Shown piece after piece: positions 53,234 to 62,547 of a stretch of DNA of 64,000 nt. The first letter of the stretch is position 1. The number at the start of each line of letters is the position of its first letter. The notes under the pieces were generated by a model. That model worked only from the letters and a program-made list of their open reading frames with translations. It had not been told where the DNA came from and did not search any database. Source of the stretch: Bog-473 sp964457065 (lineage in GTDB: Bacteria > Actinomycetota > Acidimicrobiia > Acidimicrobiales > RAAP-2). Made by a program: the position numbers and the translations under genes. The stretch lies in contig CAYWDQ010000001.1 in NCBI GenBank assembly GCA_964457065.1, positions 62,001 through 126,000 of the forward strand, written 5' to 3'.

Positions 53234-56200
53234 CGGCGCCGACAGATCCGCAGCCGTTCGACGTCTCCGGCCCCCTCCCCGCCGGTACGACCCTGCTCGA
53301 GGCGAGTGCGGGCACCGGGAAGACCTTCACCATCGCCGGACTCACGACGCGGTACGTGGCCGAGGCGAACTTGCCGATCGATCGTCTTCTCGTCATTACG
53401 TTCACGCGCATGGCCACGGGGGAGCTCCGCGAGCGGGTACGGGAGCGCCTTGTACGTGCCCACGACGGACTCGTCGATGTTCTGGCCGCTGCGGAAGAGC
53501 ACACTGACGACGAGATCGTCCGCGTGCTCGCCGACGCTCCGCCTTCCGAGCAGGAGGTGCGCCGCCATCGGCTGGCCAAGGCGATCGCCGACTTCGACGC
53601 AGCGACGATCGAGACGACACACGGGTTCTGTCTCCAGGTCCTGTACGGGCTCGGTACGGCGGGTGACGTCGACCGCGAGGTCACCCTGGTCGAAGACGTG
53701 CGAGATCTTCTCGAGGAGGTGGTGGACGACCTGTATCTCCGCAAGTTCGCCCACCGCACGAACGAGCTCGGCTTCTCCCGCGAGGACGCACTCAAGATCG
53801 CACGGAAGGTGATGGAGCAACCCGATGCCGCAGTGGTCCCGGGCTTGTCCGACGCGGACGATCTGCCTTCCACGCGGCGCCGGTTCGCACGGGCGGTCCA
53901 CGACGAGATGGATCGCCGGAAGCGGACGCTCAAGATCCTGACCTATGACGACGTACTGATCCGCCTCCGTGACACGTTGCGCGACCCGACCCGTGGTGCT
54001 GTCGCGCGGGCTCGCCTGCGTGAGCGCTATGACGTCGTTCTCGTCGACGAATTCCAGGACACCGATCCTGTCCAGTGGGAGATCATGCACCGCGCGTTCG
54101 GCGATCAGGGGACGACGCTCGTCCTGATCGGCGATCCCAAGCAAGCGATCTACGCGTTTCGCGGGGCCGACGTGGACACCTATCTCAGGGCCAAGCACCA
54201 CGTGCAGTCCGAGTGGACGCTCGATGTGAACTGGCGCAGTGATGCTGGCCTCCTGCGCGCGTACGACGCCCTCTTCGCCGGTGCGCAGCTCGGACAGGCG
54301 GGTATCTCGTACCGGAACGTCCATGCCGCAGACGCCAACGCGGCACCCCGGCTTGTTGGCGCGCCTGTGGCCTCTCCGTTGCGGGTCCGAATCGTGCGAG
54401 CCGAGGACCGCCTCGTGGCGCGCACGCAGCAGGGCCACCTCAAGGCACCGGATGCGCGCGAGCTCATCGCCGGCGATCTCGCCGCCGAGACGGTCCAGCT
54501 GCTGAGGGCGGAGCCCGAGGTCGTCACACGCCGCCGCGACGGCACGGAGGTGGCACGCAGACCGCTGCATCCCGGCGATGTCGCTGTCCTCGTGCGCTCG
54601 AACAAGCACGCGGTGACGGTGCGTGATGCCCTACGCGCGGTCGGGGTCCCCGCTGTCATCGGCGGCGCCGGATCGGTGTTCGTCTCCGAGTCCGCCCGCG
54701 AATGGCTGCGGTTGCTCGAAGCGCTCGAACGTCCCGCGTCGCGGGAGCGTGCGTCCCTGGTGGCGCTGACCCAATTCATCGGGTGGTCGGCCGAAGAGGT
54801 GGCGCGTGCCGATGAGGCCCGATGGGAGGATCTCCACTGGTCCCTGCACAACTGGGCCCGGTGCCTGCGCGACCAGGGCGTCGCTTCCTTGTACGAGACG
54901 ATCAGCGGCCACACCGGCTTGCCGGCCCGCGTGTTGTCGCGTCCCGATGGCGAGCGGTTCATGACCGACTTGCGCCACCTCGCGCAGCTGCTGCACGAGG
55001 CGGGGGCGATCGAGGGGGTGGGACCGACGACACTGGCCAATTGGCTCGGTCGCCGTATCGTCGAGGCAGATCGCGAGGCGGAGACCGAGGAGCGCACGCG
55101 GCGCCTCGAGTCGGACGCCAACGCAGTCCAGGTGATCACGATCCATCGGAGCAAGGGGCTCGAGTTCCCGGTGGTGCTCTGCCCCTACGCCTGGGACGGC
55201 TACATCCACAAGACGGATGTGCCGGTGTTCCACGACCCGGAAAACGCCCACGAGCGCACCATCGACGTCGGATGCCCCGGTCCGGAGCTGATCGCCCACA
55301 GGAAGCTGGAGGAGATCGAAGGGCAGGGCGAAGATCTGCGTCTTCTCTACGTCGCCTTGACGCGCGCCCAACACCAGACCGTGCTGTGGTGGGCCGGCAG
55401 CAGGGACACCAAGAACTCGCCCCTGTCGCGGCTGATGTTCGCCCGTGGGGCGGGCGGAGAGGTGCTGCCGCACGGGAAGAAGTCGCAGCCTGATTCCACG
55501 GTCGAGCAGACCTTCTCCGCGTTGGGCCCCGAGGTATCCGTCGAGCACGTGACCCCGCCCCCCGACGTCCGGTGGCAACCGGACGCCGGCACCCCCGTCG
55601 ACCTCGAGGCCGCCCTCTTCGATCGCTCTCTCGACGTCGACTGGCGCCGCGTGTCGTACTCGAGCATCACCCGAGCGCTGCACGGAGAGCCGCTCATCGG
55701 CAGCGAGCCGGAGGAGCCGCTGACCTCCGACGAAGTGACACCGGTCGCCCCCTGGGGAACGGTCGGAACCGCATCGGACGAGGACGGGCTCCGGTCCACG
55801 GCACTCGGGCTCGCCGGTATGCCCGGTGGCGCCCTCGTCGGCACCATCGTGCACAGCGCGCTGGAGAGGATCGACTTCGCCTCGCCCGACCTCGTGACAG
55901 AGGTCGCCGAGGCGGTCGAACACGAGTTGGCCTGGCGAAGCGTGGATCTCGGGAACAAGGACGCTGCCGTTGCCGGGCTCTGCGCGGCTCTCGAGTCACC
56001 GCTCGGCCCCTCGGTCGGTGAGGTGCGGCTGTGTGACATCGCCCGCCGCGACCGACTCGACGAGTTGGGATTCGAGATCCCGCTCGTCGGTGGCGACCTG
56101 CCCACGGCGCAGCTCCACGTGTCCGACCTCGCCGACGTGCTCGAGATGCACCTGAGCCCCGGTGACCCGGTGCGCGCCTACGCGGACCGTCTGCGCGACC

Positions 56201-56619
56201 AGGCGCTCAACGGCGTGCTCCGCGGCTACCTGAACGGGAGCCTCGACCTCGTGTTCCGGCTGCCTGGCGACCGCTTCGTGCTGGCCGACTACAAGACGAA
56301 CAGGCTGGCCCCGCCCGACGAGACGCTCACGGCCTGGCACTACCGTCCGGAGGCGGTCGAGTCCGAGATGGCGGAGGCTCACTATCCCCTGCAGGCGCTC
56401 ATCTACTCCGTGGCACTGCACCGGTACCTGCGCTGGCGCCTCCCCGGGTACGACGTGGCGCAGAACCTCGGCGGTGTCCTGTACTTGTTCCTGCGTGGCA
56501 TGAGTGCATCGGAACCCACCCGGGTCGGCGAGCACCCCGTCGGGGTCTGGTTCTGGCGGCCACCGCCAGGGTTGGTGGAGTCGTTGAGCGATCTGTTCGA
56601 CAGAGGCGTTCACCCGTGA
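53230..56619 (+). CDS. recB: exodeoxyribonuclease V subunit beta (RecB)
   Basis: UvrD-type helicase plus nuclease of 1129 residues. Walker A is ASAGTGKT (25-32), motif II lies at 272-277 (VDEFQD), and LVLIGDPKQAIYAFRGADVDTYL follows. The C-terminal nuclease domain keeps the active-site LADYKTNRL with Asp1020 and Lys1022, preceded by GSLDLVFRL. The subunit should unwind and cut double-strand ends. The GTG start overlaps recC, and the end overlaps the recD start. Confidence 0.95.
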   Translation: MTAPTDPQPFDVSGPLPAGTTLLEASAGTGKTFTIAGLTTRYVAEANLPIDRLLVITFTRMATGELRERVRERLVRAHDGLVDVLAAAEEHTDDEIVRVLADAPPSEQEVRRHRLAKAIADFDAATIETTHGFCLQVLYGLGTAGDVDREVTLVEDVRDLLEEVVDDLYLRKFAHRTNELGFSREDALKIARKVMEQPDAAVVPGLSDADDLPSTRRRFARAVHDEMDRRKRTLKILTYDDVLIRLRDTLRDPTRGAVARARLRERYDVVLVDEFQDTDPVQWEIMHRAFGDQGTTLVLIGDPKQAIYAFRGADVDTYLRAKHHVQSEWTLDVNWRSDAGLLRAYDALFAGAQLGQAGISYRNVHAADANAAPRLVGAPVASPLRVRIVRAEDRLVARTQQGHLKAPDARELIAGDLAAETVQLLRAEPEVVTRRRDGTEVARRPLHPGDVAVLVRSNKHAVTVRDALRAVGVPAVIGGAGSVFVSESAREWLRLLEALERPASRERASLVALTQFIGWSAEEVARADEARWEDLHWSLHNWARCLRDQGVASLYETISGHTGLPARVLSRPDGERFMTDLRHLAQLLHEAGAIEGVGPTTLANWLGRRIVEADREAETEERTRRLESDANAVQVITIHRSKGLEFPVVLCPYAWDGYIHKTDVPVFHDPENAHERTIDVGCPGPELIAHRKLEEIEGQGEDLRLLYVALTRAQHQTVLWWAGSRDTKNSPLSRLMFARGAGGEVLPHGKKSQPDSTVEQTFSALGPEVSVEHVTPPPDVRWQPDAGTPVDLEAALFDRSLDVDWRRVSYSSITRALHGEPLIGSEPEEPLTSDEVTPVAPWGTVGTASDEDGLRSTALGLAGMPGGALVGTIVHSALERIDFASPDLVTEVAEAVEHELAWRSVDLGNKDAAVAGLCAALESPLGPSVGEVRLCDIARRDRLDELGFEIPLVGGDLPTAQLHVSDLADVLEMHLSPGDPVRAYADRLRDQALNGVLRGYLNGSLDLVFRLPGDRFVLADYKTNRLAPPDETLTAWHYRPEAVESEMAEAHYPLQALIYSVALHRYLRWRLPGYDVAQNLGGVLYLFLRGMSASEPTRVGEHPVGVWFWRPPPGLVESLSDLFDRGVHP

Positions 56620-58568
56620 TGCCGACCGAGGAGCTGGACCGTTTTGACCCCGCACTGGTCCTGGGCGCGAAGGGGCTGCTGCGCGAATTCAACGAGACCG
56701 GCGTGCTGGCGGCCTCGGATGTCCACGTCGCGGACAGATTGACCGCGCTGAGCAGCGTCACCGATGAACTCGTGCGGCTCGGGGTCGCCTTTGCCGCCAG
56801 GGCACCGCGTCTGGGTCACGTGTGCGTCGACCTTGGCGCGATCAGGCTCACCGCGAGCAGCGAGTCGGATGCGGACACCGACGTCGATGCCCTGCCCTGG
56901 CCGGACCCGGACGCCTGGCTGGCCGCCGTGCGTGCGAGCCCTCTCGTCGGGGAGGATTGTCCGCTGTATCTCTCCGGAACGAACCTGTATCTGAACCGGC
57001 TCTGGGTGGACGAGGTCCAGGTGGCCTCCGATCTCCTGAGGCTGGCCTCCGCACCCGCGGACGGAGTCGACGAGGCATTGCTGACCAACGGCCTGGTCCG
57101 GATGTTCCCGGCCGGCTCCGCCGATGCCGACCCAGCTCACCTCCAGACCCTGGCGGCTGCGGTCGCGGTGCTCCGGAGAGTCTCGGTCATCGCCGGCGGT
57201 CCGGGGACGGGCAAGACCACCACGGTCGCCCGTGTCCTCGCCTTGCTCCAGGAGCAGACGATGGCGATGGGCCGACCCCCGCCCCTCATCGCATTGGCAG
57301 CCCCCACGGGCAAGGCGGCAGCCCGCCTGGAAGAGGCGGTACGCGCCGAGGCGGCCGGGTTGGGTCTCGACGACGACCTGCAGCAACGGCTTCGTGGCTT
57401 ACGCGGCATGACGCTCCACCGGCTCCTCGGCTTCGATCCGGGCAACCGGACGCGCTTCCGCCACAACCGGTCGAACCCTCTCCGCCACGACGTGGTCGTG
57501 GTCGACGAGACCTCGATGGTGGCCCTTTCGATGATGGCGCGCCTGCTCGAAGCCATCCGCCCGGACGCCCGCCTGATCCTCGTCGGCGACCCCGAGCAGC
57601 TGGCCTCGGTGGAGGCCGGCGCCGTGCTCGGCGACATCGTCGGACCAGCCTCAGTGGGCTTGTGCATGGGAAGCGCGGCGCGCGCCCGCCTGGAGTCGGT
57701 CACCCGGTGGCCGGTGGTCGAGGAGGCGAGCGCCCATCACTCGGCTGTCGGGGACGGCGTGGTCTCGCTGCGTCACGTGCACCGCCACCGGGGAGCCATC
57801 GCCGAATTGGCCCGGGCCATACAGCGCGGCGATGAGGACGCCGCGCTGGCAGCGTTGGACGCTGGCGAGTCGAACGTCCAGTGGATCCCCCTCGAGGCGT
57901 CACAACCTGCGGCCGAGCGCGTCGACGCGATCCGCGCTCTTGCCGTGCGGAGCGGCCGTGACGTCATTGAGGCGGCGAAGTCCGGTGACGCAAGGGGGGC
58001 GCTCCAGGCCCTGGGGGGGTTCCGCCTCCTCTGCGCGCATCGGCGAGGACCAGATGGCGTCACGACCTGGACCCAGCTCATAGAGAGATGGCTCCTGGCC
58101 GAGGTCGAGGACTTTGCCGTGGGGGCCGATTGGTACGTCGGGCGTCCGCTCATCGTCACGGAGAACGACCACGCCCTGCAGCTCTTCAACGGCGACATCG
58201 GTGTCGTGGTCAAGGGACGCGACAGGCCCATGGAGGCGGCCTTCGAGCGGGGTGGCGACGTCGTCACGGTCAGTCCCACGCGGCTGGCCGCGGTCGACAC
58301 CGTGTACGCGATGACGGTCCACAAGAGCCAGGGTTCCCAATTCGAGGTGGTCGCCTTCGTGCTGCCCGCGCCCGGCTCGCGGATCCTCACTCGGGAACTG
58401 CTCTACACGGCGGTCACACGCGCCCAGGAGCGCCTCCTCCTCGTCGGTCCCGAGGAGTCGATCCGATCTGCCATCGCGAAGCCGATCGCGCGCGCGTCGG
58501 GATTGCGGGATGCCCTGTGGAGCGTCGGGAACGATCCTGCCGCGACGTCGGATGGCGTCGGCGGGTGA
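56616..58568 (+). CDS. recD: exodeoxyribonuclease V subunit alpha (RecD)
   Basis: Superfamily 1B helicase of 650 residues, typical for RecD. Walker A is GGPGTGKTT (194-202), motif II is VVVDETSMVALSMMARLLEA, and the C-terminal helicase motif is YAMTVHKSQGSQFEVVAFVLP followed by LLYTAVTRAQERLLLVG. Two starts are possible: GTG at 56616 (GTGA overlap with recB) or ATG at 56619. It completes the recCBD operon. No recA or other repair gene follows; the next gene is a sugar-nucleotide enzyme. Confidence 0.94.
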   Translation: MMPTEELDRFDPALVLGAKGLLREFNETGVLAASDVHVADRLTALSSVTDELVRLGVAFAARAPRLGHVCVDLGAIRLTASSESDADTDVDALPWPDPDAWLAAVRASPLVGEDCPLYLSGTNLYLNRLWVDEVQVASDLLRLASAPADGVDEALLTNGLVRMFPAGSADADPAHLQTLAAAVAVLRRVSVIAGGPGTGKTTTVARVLALLQEQTMAMGRPPPLIALAAPTGKAAARLEEAVRAEAAGLGLDDDLQQRLRGLRGMTLHRLLGFDPGNRTRFRHNRSNPLRHDVVVVDETSMVALSMMARLLEAIRPDARLILVGDPEQLASVEAGAVLGDIVGPASVGLCMGSAARARLESVTRWPVVEEASAHHSAVGDGVVSLRHVHRHRGAIAELARAIQRGDEDAALAALDAGESNVQWIPLEASQPAAERVDAIRALAVRSGRDVIEAAKSGDARGALQALGGFRLLCAHRRGPDGVTTWTQLIERWLLAEVEDFAVGADWYVGRPLIVTENDHALQLFNGDIGVVVKGRDRPMEAAFERGGDVVTVSPTRLAAVDTVYAMTVHKSQGSQFEVVAFVLPAPGSRILTRELLYTAVTRAQERLLLVGPEESIRSAIAKPIARASGLRDALWSVGNDPAATSDGVGG

Positions 58569-58831
58569 TGCCGCTGCGCTGTCGATGACAACGGGGTGTC
58601 AACGACCCGGCACACCGGCCTTCCACGACCCGACGCCCGTTTGGTGTGGAAGTCCCGATCTGACCATCCCCGATTGCCGATTTCCCGTTATTTATGCTCG
58701 CATCGCAAAGATAATCCTTGGTCTCAATCCAAAAACAGCCGATACACAGGTTGGATTCAGGGTGTTGACCCATGATGAGACTGACATGACTCCGTAACAA
58801 AGGCGGAGCCTGAGGGAAGACAAAGGTGACG
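58569..58831. other. A/T-rich intergenic promoter region
   Basis: The 263 bp between recD and the UDP-sulfoquinovose synthase include the least GC-rich stretch of the window (about 58680-58760). They probably hold the promoter of the downstream gene; TTGACC near 58764 resembles a -35 box, but I see no -10 box at proper distance. No small gene recognised. Confidence 0.4.
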
Positions 58832-60034
58832 ATGAAGATCCTGGTTCTCGGAGGAGACGGCTATCTCGGTTGGCCGACCGCCTTACATCTGTCGGCACTG
58901 GGACACGAGATCACGATCGTCGACAACCTCGTGCGCCGCGAATACGACCGGGAGATGGGCGTTGACAGCCTGGTGCCCATCGCTCCGCTGCAGGATCGTG
59001 TCAACCGCTGGGAGCAGCTCTCCGGGCACGCGATCGACGTCCGGATCGGCAATCTCACCGATGCCGCCTTCACCTACGGCGTTGTCATCGAGGCCAAGCC
59101 CGACGCCATCGTGCACTTCGGAGAGCAGCGTTCGGCGCCCTACTCCATGATCGACCGGGAGCACGCCGTCTACACCCAGGTCAACAACGTTGTCGGGAAC
59201 CTGAACGTCATGTACGCCATTCAGGAGACGGACCCCGAGATCCATCTCGTGAAGCTCGGCACCATGGGGGAGTACGGGTATCCCAACATCGACATCGAAG
59301 AGGGGTTCATCGAGATCACCCACAAGGGACGGACCGACCTGCTGCCATATCCGAAGCAGCCGGGCTCCTTCTACCACCTGTCCAAGGTGCACGACAGCCA
59401 CAACATCATGTTCGGCTGTCGCATCTGGGGACTGCGTGCCACCGACCTCAACCAGGGCATTGTCTACGGGCAGTCGACGGAGCAGACCGACCTCGATCCC
59501 GTCTTGGCCACCCGTTTCGACTACGACGGCGTCTTCGGGACGGTGCTGAACCGCTTCTGCGTCCAGGCCGTGACGGGACACCCGCTGACCGTCTACGGCG
59601 CCGGTGGCCAGACCAGGGGCATGCTCAACATCCGCGACACCCTGGCCTGCGTCACGCTGGCGATCGACAACCCCGCAGACCGCGGCGAATTCCGGGTCTT
59701 CAACCAGTTCACCGAGTCCTTCTCCGTGCGCGACATGGCCCTGATGGTCAAGAAGGTCGCCCCGAATCGGGTCGACATCGCAGAGGGCCTGGCCAATCCG
59801 CGGGTCGAGAACGAGGAGCACTACTTCAACGCCGCCAACACGAAGCTCCTCGACCTCGGCCTTCAGCCGCACCTCCTGACCGACGAGGTCATCTCCGAGA
59901 TCCTCGAGCTGGTGGAGCGCTATCGAGACCGGGTGGACGTGCGGGCGATCGCCCCCACAGTCCAATGGCGTTCGAGCGCCAGCAGGCTGACCACTGCGGG
60001 CGAAACCCCGGACTCCTCCTTCCTCGCGGTGTAA
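58832..60034 (+). CDS. sqdB: UDP-sulfoquinovose synthase (SQD1/SqdB-like)
   Basis: Extended-SDR enzyme of 400 residues. The NAD motif is GGDGYLG (7-13). HFGEQRSAPYSMIDREHAVYTQVNNVVGNLNVMYAI, KLGTMGEYGYPNIDIEEGFI, PYPKQPGSFYHLSKVHDSHN and TDLNQGIVYG are block-for-block those of plant SQD1, with catalytic Thr144, Tyr181 and Lys185. It forms UDP-sulfoquinovose from UDP-glucose and sulfite, the head-group donor of sulfolipids. The ATG at 58832 has AAAGG five bases upstream; a GTG at 58826 is the alternative. No sulfolipid glycosyltransferase is adjacent. Sulfated glycans (as for archaeal Agl3) are another possible end use. Confidence 0.9.
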   Translation: MKILVLGGDGYLGWPTALHLSALGHEITIVDNLVRREYDREMGVDSLVPIAPLQDRVNRWEQLSGHAIDVRIGNLTDAAFTYGVVIEAKPDAIVHFGEQRSAPYSMIDREHAVYTQVNNVVGNLNVMYAIQETDPEIHLVKLGTMGEYGYPNIDIEEGFIEITHKGRTDLLPYPKQPGSFYHLSKVHDSHNIMFGCRIWGLRATDLNQGIVYGQSTEQTDLDPVLATRFDYDGVFGTVLNRFCVQAVTGHPLTVYGAGGQTRGMLNIRDTLACVTLAIDNPADRGEFRVFNQFTESFSVRDMALMVKKVAPNRVDIAEGLANPRVENEEHYFNAANTKLLDLGLQPHLLTDEVISEILELVERYRDRVDVRAIAPTVQWRSSASRLTTAGETPDSSFLAV

Positions 60035-60060
60035 GTCAGCACGTGCGGCAGTAGTTTCCT

Positions 60061-61176
60061 GTGGCGATGTCGCCACGCAGGTCACGCCGACGCGCGCGCC
60101 GTCGATCACCGGCCCGTCCGGTCATCCTGCTCCTCGCAGCGGTGATCGTGCTGGTGCTCCTCGTGGGCGGGCTCACCCAGGTGTCGCGGCAATCGCAGGG
60201 CTACGACGCCAACTCGAACCGGTCGCTTGCCGCACAAGGGTCGGTGGTCGCCGAGCAGTCCAACACGACGGCGTCGCAGGTGCGCACCCTGATGAACAAC
60301 CTGCAGACGCAGGACCGGCAGGCGTTGCAGGCCTCCCTCGACGCTGCGGTGCAGGAGACGGCCCGCCAGTCGGCACGGGCCGACCTCGCCGCAGGGTCGG
60401 CGCCTTCGGGCTCGGTCGCGGGTGAGTTCGCCGCCGTCTTCGCCGAGCGGGCGCAGTCCATGAGCGAGCTCCGGGACGCGCTCGACGGGTTCCTCGGTAT
60501 GCAGCCGATCCCCCCCGCTGGAATCCCGGCCACCGACTCGGCCACCTCCCAGAGCGCCGTCAGCAGCCAGACCGCCCTCCTGTCGGTGACACAGGCGACG
60601 AACCGCATTGCTGCCGCCGGTGCGTTGCTGTCCCGCTCGGACAGCGAGTACCGCTCGGTGCGGCGCTCCCTCGCGGCGGCGGCGGGCAACGCCAGGCTGC
60701 CCAGGTCGGTCTGGATCAGCGATCCACAGCTGTGGCAGGTGGGAACGCTCGCGGCGCAGGTCGACCTGATTGCCACCTCGTCCACGCTCGAGGCGACGCA
60801 TTATGTCCTGTTGCGCACCGTTCGCCTGAGTCCTCCCGCCCTGCCCCCGCCGCCTGGCACGCCGTCCACCTTGTCGGTCCTGAGCCCCACGTCGCTGCTC
60901 GGCGTGACGGTGGTGCTCGGGAACGACGGCTCGTCCGGGGAGCCGCACGCATCGGTTCGCTTGACACTGGCGAACCAGTCCTCGGGGGCGACCGCAACCC
61001 AAGTCGAATCCACTGCGCTGGCCCTCGGGGGCTCGGTGGCACTCCCGACAGCCACCTTCCACGTGAAGCCCGGGTTCACCTACGAGCTCACGGTCGCGGT
61101 GATCCCGCCGGCGGGCCAGGCCCTGACAGCTGGCACGGTGACGCAGCAGGCACTGCAGGTCGCGCCCGGCACCTGA
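60061..61176 (+). CDS. membrane-anchored hypothetical protein
   Basis: Protein of 371 residues from a GTG (60061; ATG at 60067 also possible). A very basic N-terminus (SPRRSRRRARRRSPARP) precedes one membrane helix (VILLLAAVIVLVLLVGGL), placing the rest outside the cytoplasm. The outer part is Ala/Ser/Gln-rich and helical to about residue 220, then a Pro-rich linker (LPPPPGTPSTLSVLSP) leads to a beta-rich C-terminal domain. No family recognised. It lies 26 bp after the sulfoquinovose synthase gene, so they may be co-transcribed. Confidence 0.6.
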   Translation: MAMSPRRSRRRARRRSPARPVILLLAAVIVLVLLVGGLTQVSRQSQGYDANSNRSLAAQGSVVAEQSNTTASQVRTLMNNLQTQDRQALQASLDAAVQETARQSARADLAAGSAPSGSVAGEFAAVFAERAQSMSELRDALDGFLGMQPIPPAGIPATDSATSQSAVSSQTALLSVTQATNRIAAAGALLSRSDSEYRSVRRSLAAAAGNARLPRSVWISDPQLWQVGTLAAQVDLIATSSTLEATHYVLLRTVRLSPPALPPPPGTPSTLSVLSPTSLLGVTVVLGNDGSSGEPHASVRLTLANQSSGATATQVESTALALGGSVALPTATFHVKPGFTYELTVAVIPPAGQALTAGTVTQQALQVAPGT

Positions 61177-61272
61177 GTCGCAGGCGGACCCGCCGGGACG
61201 CGTGTCGACCGCACGCACGCCGTGGCCATAGGATCGGAGGGCACCGAAATCAGGAATTGGAGGGCTCTTCAC

Positions 61273-62547
61273 GTGGCCGAGAGCATCACGATCACGGACA
61301 ATCGCAACGGCGAGTCCATGGAGATTCCGCTCGTCAACGGCGGGGTCTCGGCCGAGGAGTGGGCAAAGCTCCTCCCAGGGGTGTGGTTCTTCGACCCCGG
61401 CTTCATGTCCACGGCGGCCTGCGAGAGCGCCATCACGTATCTCGACGGCGACGCCGGAATCCTGCGCTACCGCGGGTACCCCATTGAGCAGTTGGCGGAG
61501 AGTTCGACGTACCTCGAGGTGGCGTATCTCCTCTTGAACGGTGAGCTCCCCGACGAGGAACAGTTCGCCGCCTGGCGTCACGACGTGACGTACCACACGT
61601 TCATCCACGAGAACGTCCGCAAGCGCTTCCTGGAGGGATTCCACTACGACGCCCACCCCATGGGCATGCTGGTCTCCGCCGTCGCAGCGCTGTCGACCTT
61701 CTACCTCGACGCCAAGGACATCTTCGATCCGGAGTCGCGGAACAAGCAGATCATCCGTCTCATCGCCAAGATGCCGACGCTGGCCGCCGCCGCACATCGC
61801 TTCAGCGTCGGGATGCCCTTCGTGTATCCCGACAACTCGCTCGACTTCGCCCCCAATTTCCTCTCCATGCTCTGGAAGGTCGCCGAGCCGAGGTTCGAGG
61901 CCGACCCCGTCCTGGCCCGTGCGCTCGACGTCCTTTTCATCCTGCACGCCGACCATGAGCAGAACTGCTCGACCACGGCCATGCGCGTGGTCGGCTCGTC
62001 GCACTCGGACCCCTACTCGGCCACCGCCGCTGCCGCGGCAGCGCTGTACGGTCCACGTCACGGCGGCGCCAACGAGGCCGTGATCCGCATGTTGACCGAC
62101 ATCGGCAGCATTGAGAACGTGCCGGATTTCATCGCGACGGTCAAGGCGGGAACCAGCGGGCAGCGCCTCCAGGGCTTCGGGCACCGCGTCTACAAGAGCT
62201 ACGACCCCCGGGCCAAGATCATCAAGCGCACCGCCGACCAGGTCTTCGAGGTGACGGGTAAGAACCCGCTGCTCGACATCGCGCTGAAGCTCGAGGAGAT
62301 CGCGCTCAGCGACGAGTACTTCATCTCACGGCGTCTCTACCCGAATGTCGACTTCTACTCGGGTCTCATCTACCAGGCCATGGGGTTCCCGCTCGAGATG
62401 TTCCCCGTACTCTTCGCCATCCCGCGCACCTCGGGATGGCTCGCCCATTGGCAGGAGATGCTCGACCAGGACTCCAAGATCGCCCGCCCGCGCCAGCTCT
62501 ACATCGGCCCGGAGAGCCGGGACTACGTGCCCTTGGAGTCGCGCTAA
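61273..62547 (+). CDS. gltA: citrate synthase
   Basis: Type II-like citrate synthase of 424 residues. Catalytic residues are intact: His263 in GPRHGGANEAVI, His304 in GFGHRVYKSYDPRA and Asp360 in YPNVDFYSG. FILHADHEQNCSTTAMRVVGSS is typical. It condenses acetyl-CoA and oxaloacetate. The GTG at 61273 has GGAGG 8 bp upstream, which decides it over the longer open frame. The stop overlaps the stop of the convergent tesB by 3-4 bp. Confidence 0.96.
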   Translation: MAESITITDNRNGESMEIPLVNGGVSAEEWAKLLPGVWFFDPGFMSTAACESAITYLDGDAGILRYRGYPIEQLAESSTYLEVAYLLLNGELPDEEQFAAWRHDVTYHTFIHENVRKRFLEGFHYDAHPMGMLVSAVAALSTFYLDAKDIFDPESRNKQIIRLIAKMPTLAAAAHRFSVGMPFVYPDNSLDFAPNFLSMLWKVAEPRFEADPVLARALDVLFILHADHEQNCSTTAMRVVGSSHSDPYSATAAAAAALYGPRHGGANEAVIRMLTDIGSIENVPDFIATVKAGTSGQRLQGFGHRVYKSYDPRAKIIKRTADQVFEVTGKNPLLDIALKLEEIALSDEYFISRRLYPNVDFYSGLIYQAMGFPLEMFPVLFAIPRTSGWLAHWQEMLDQDSKIARPRQLYIGPESRDYVPLESR

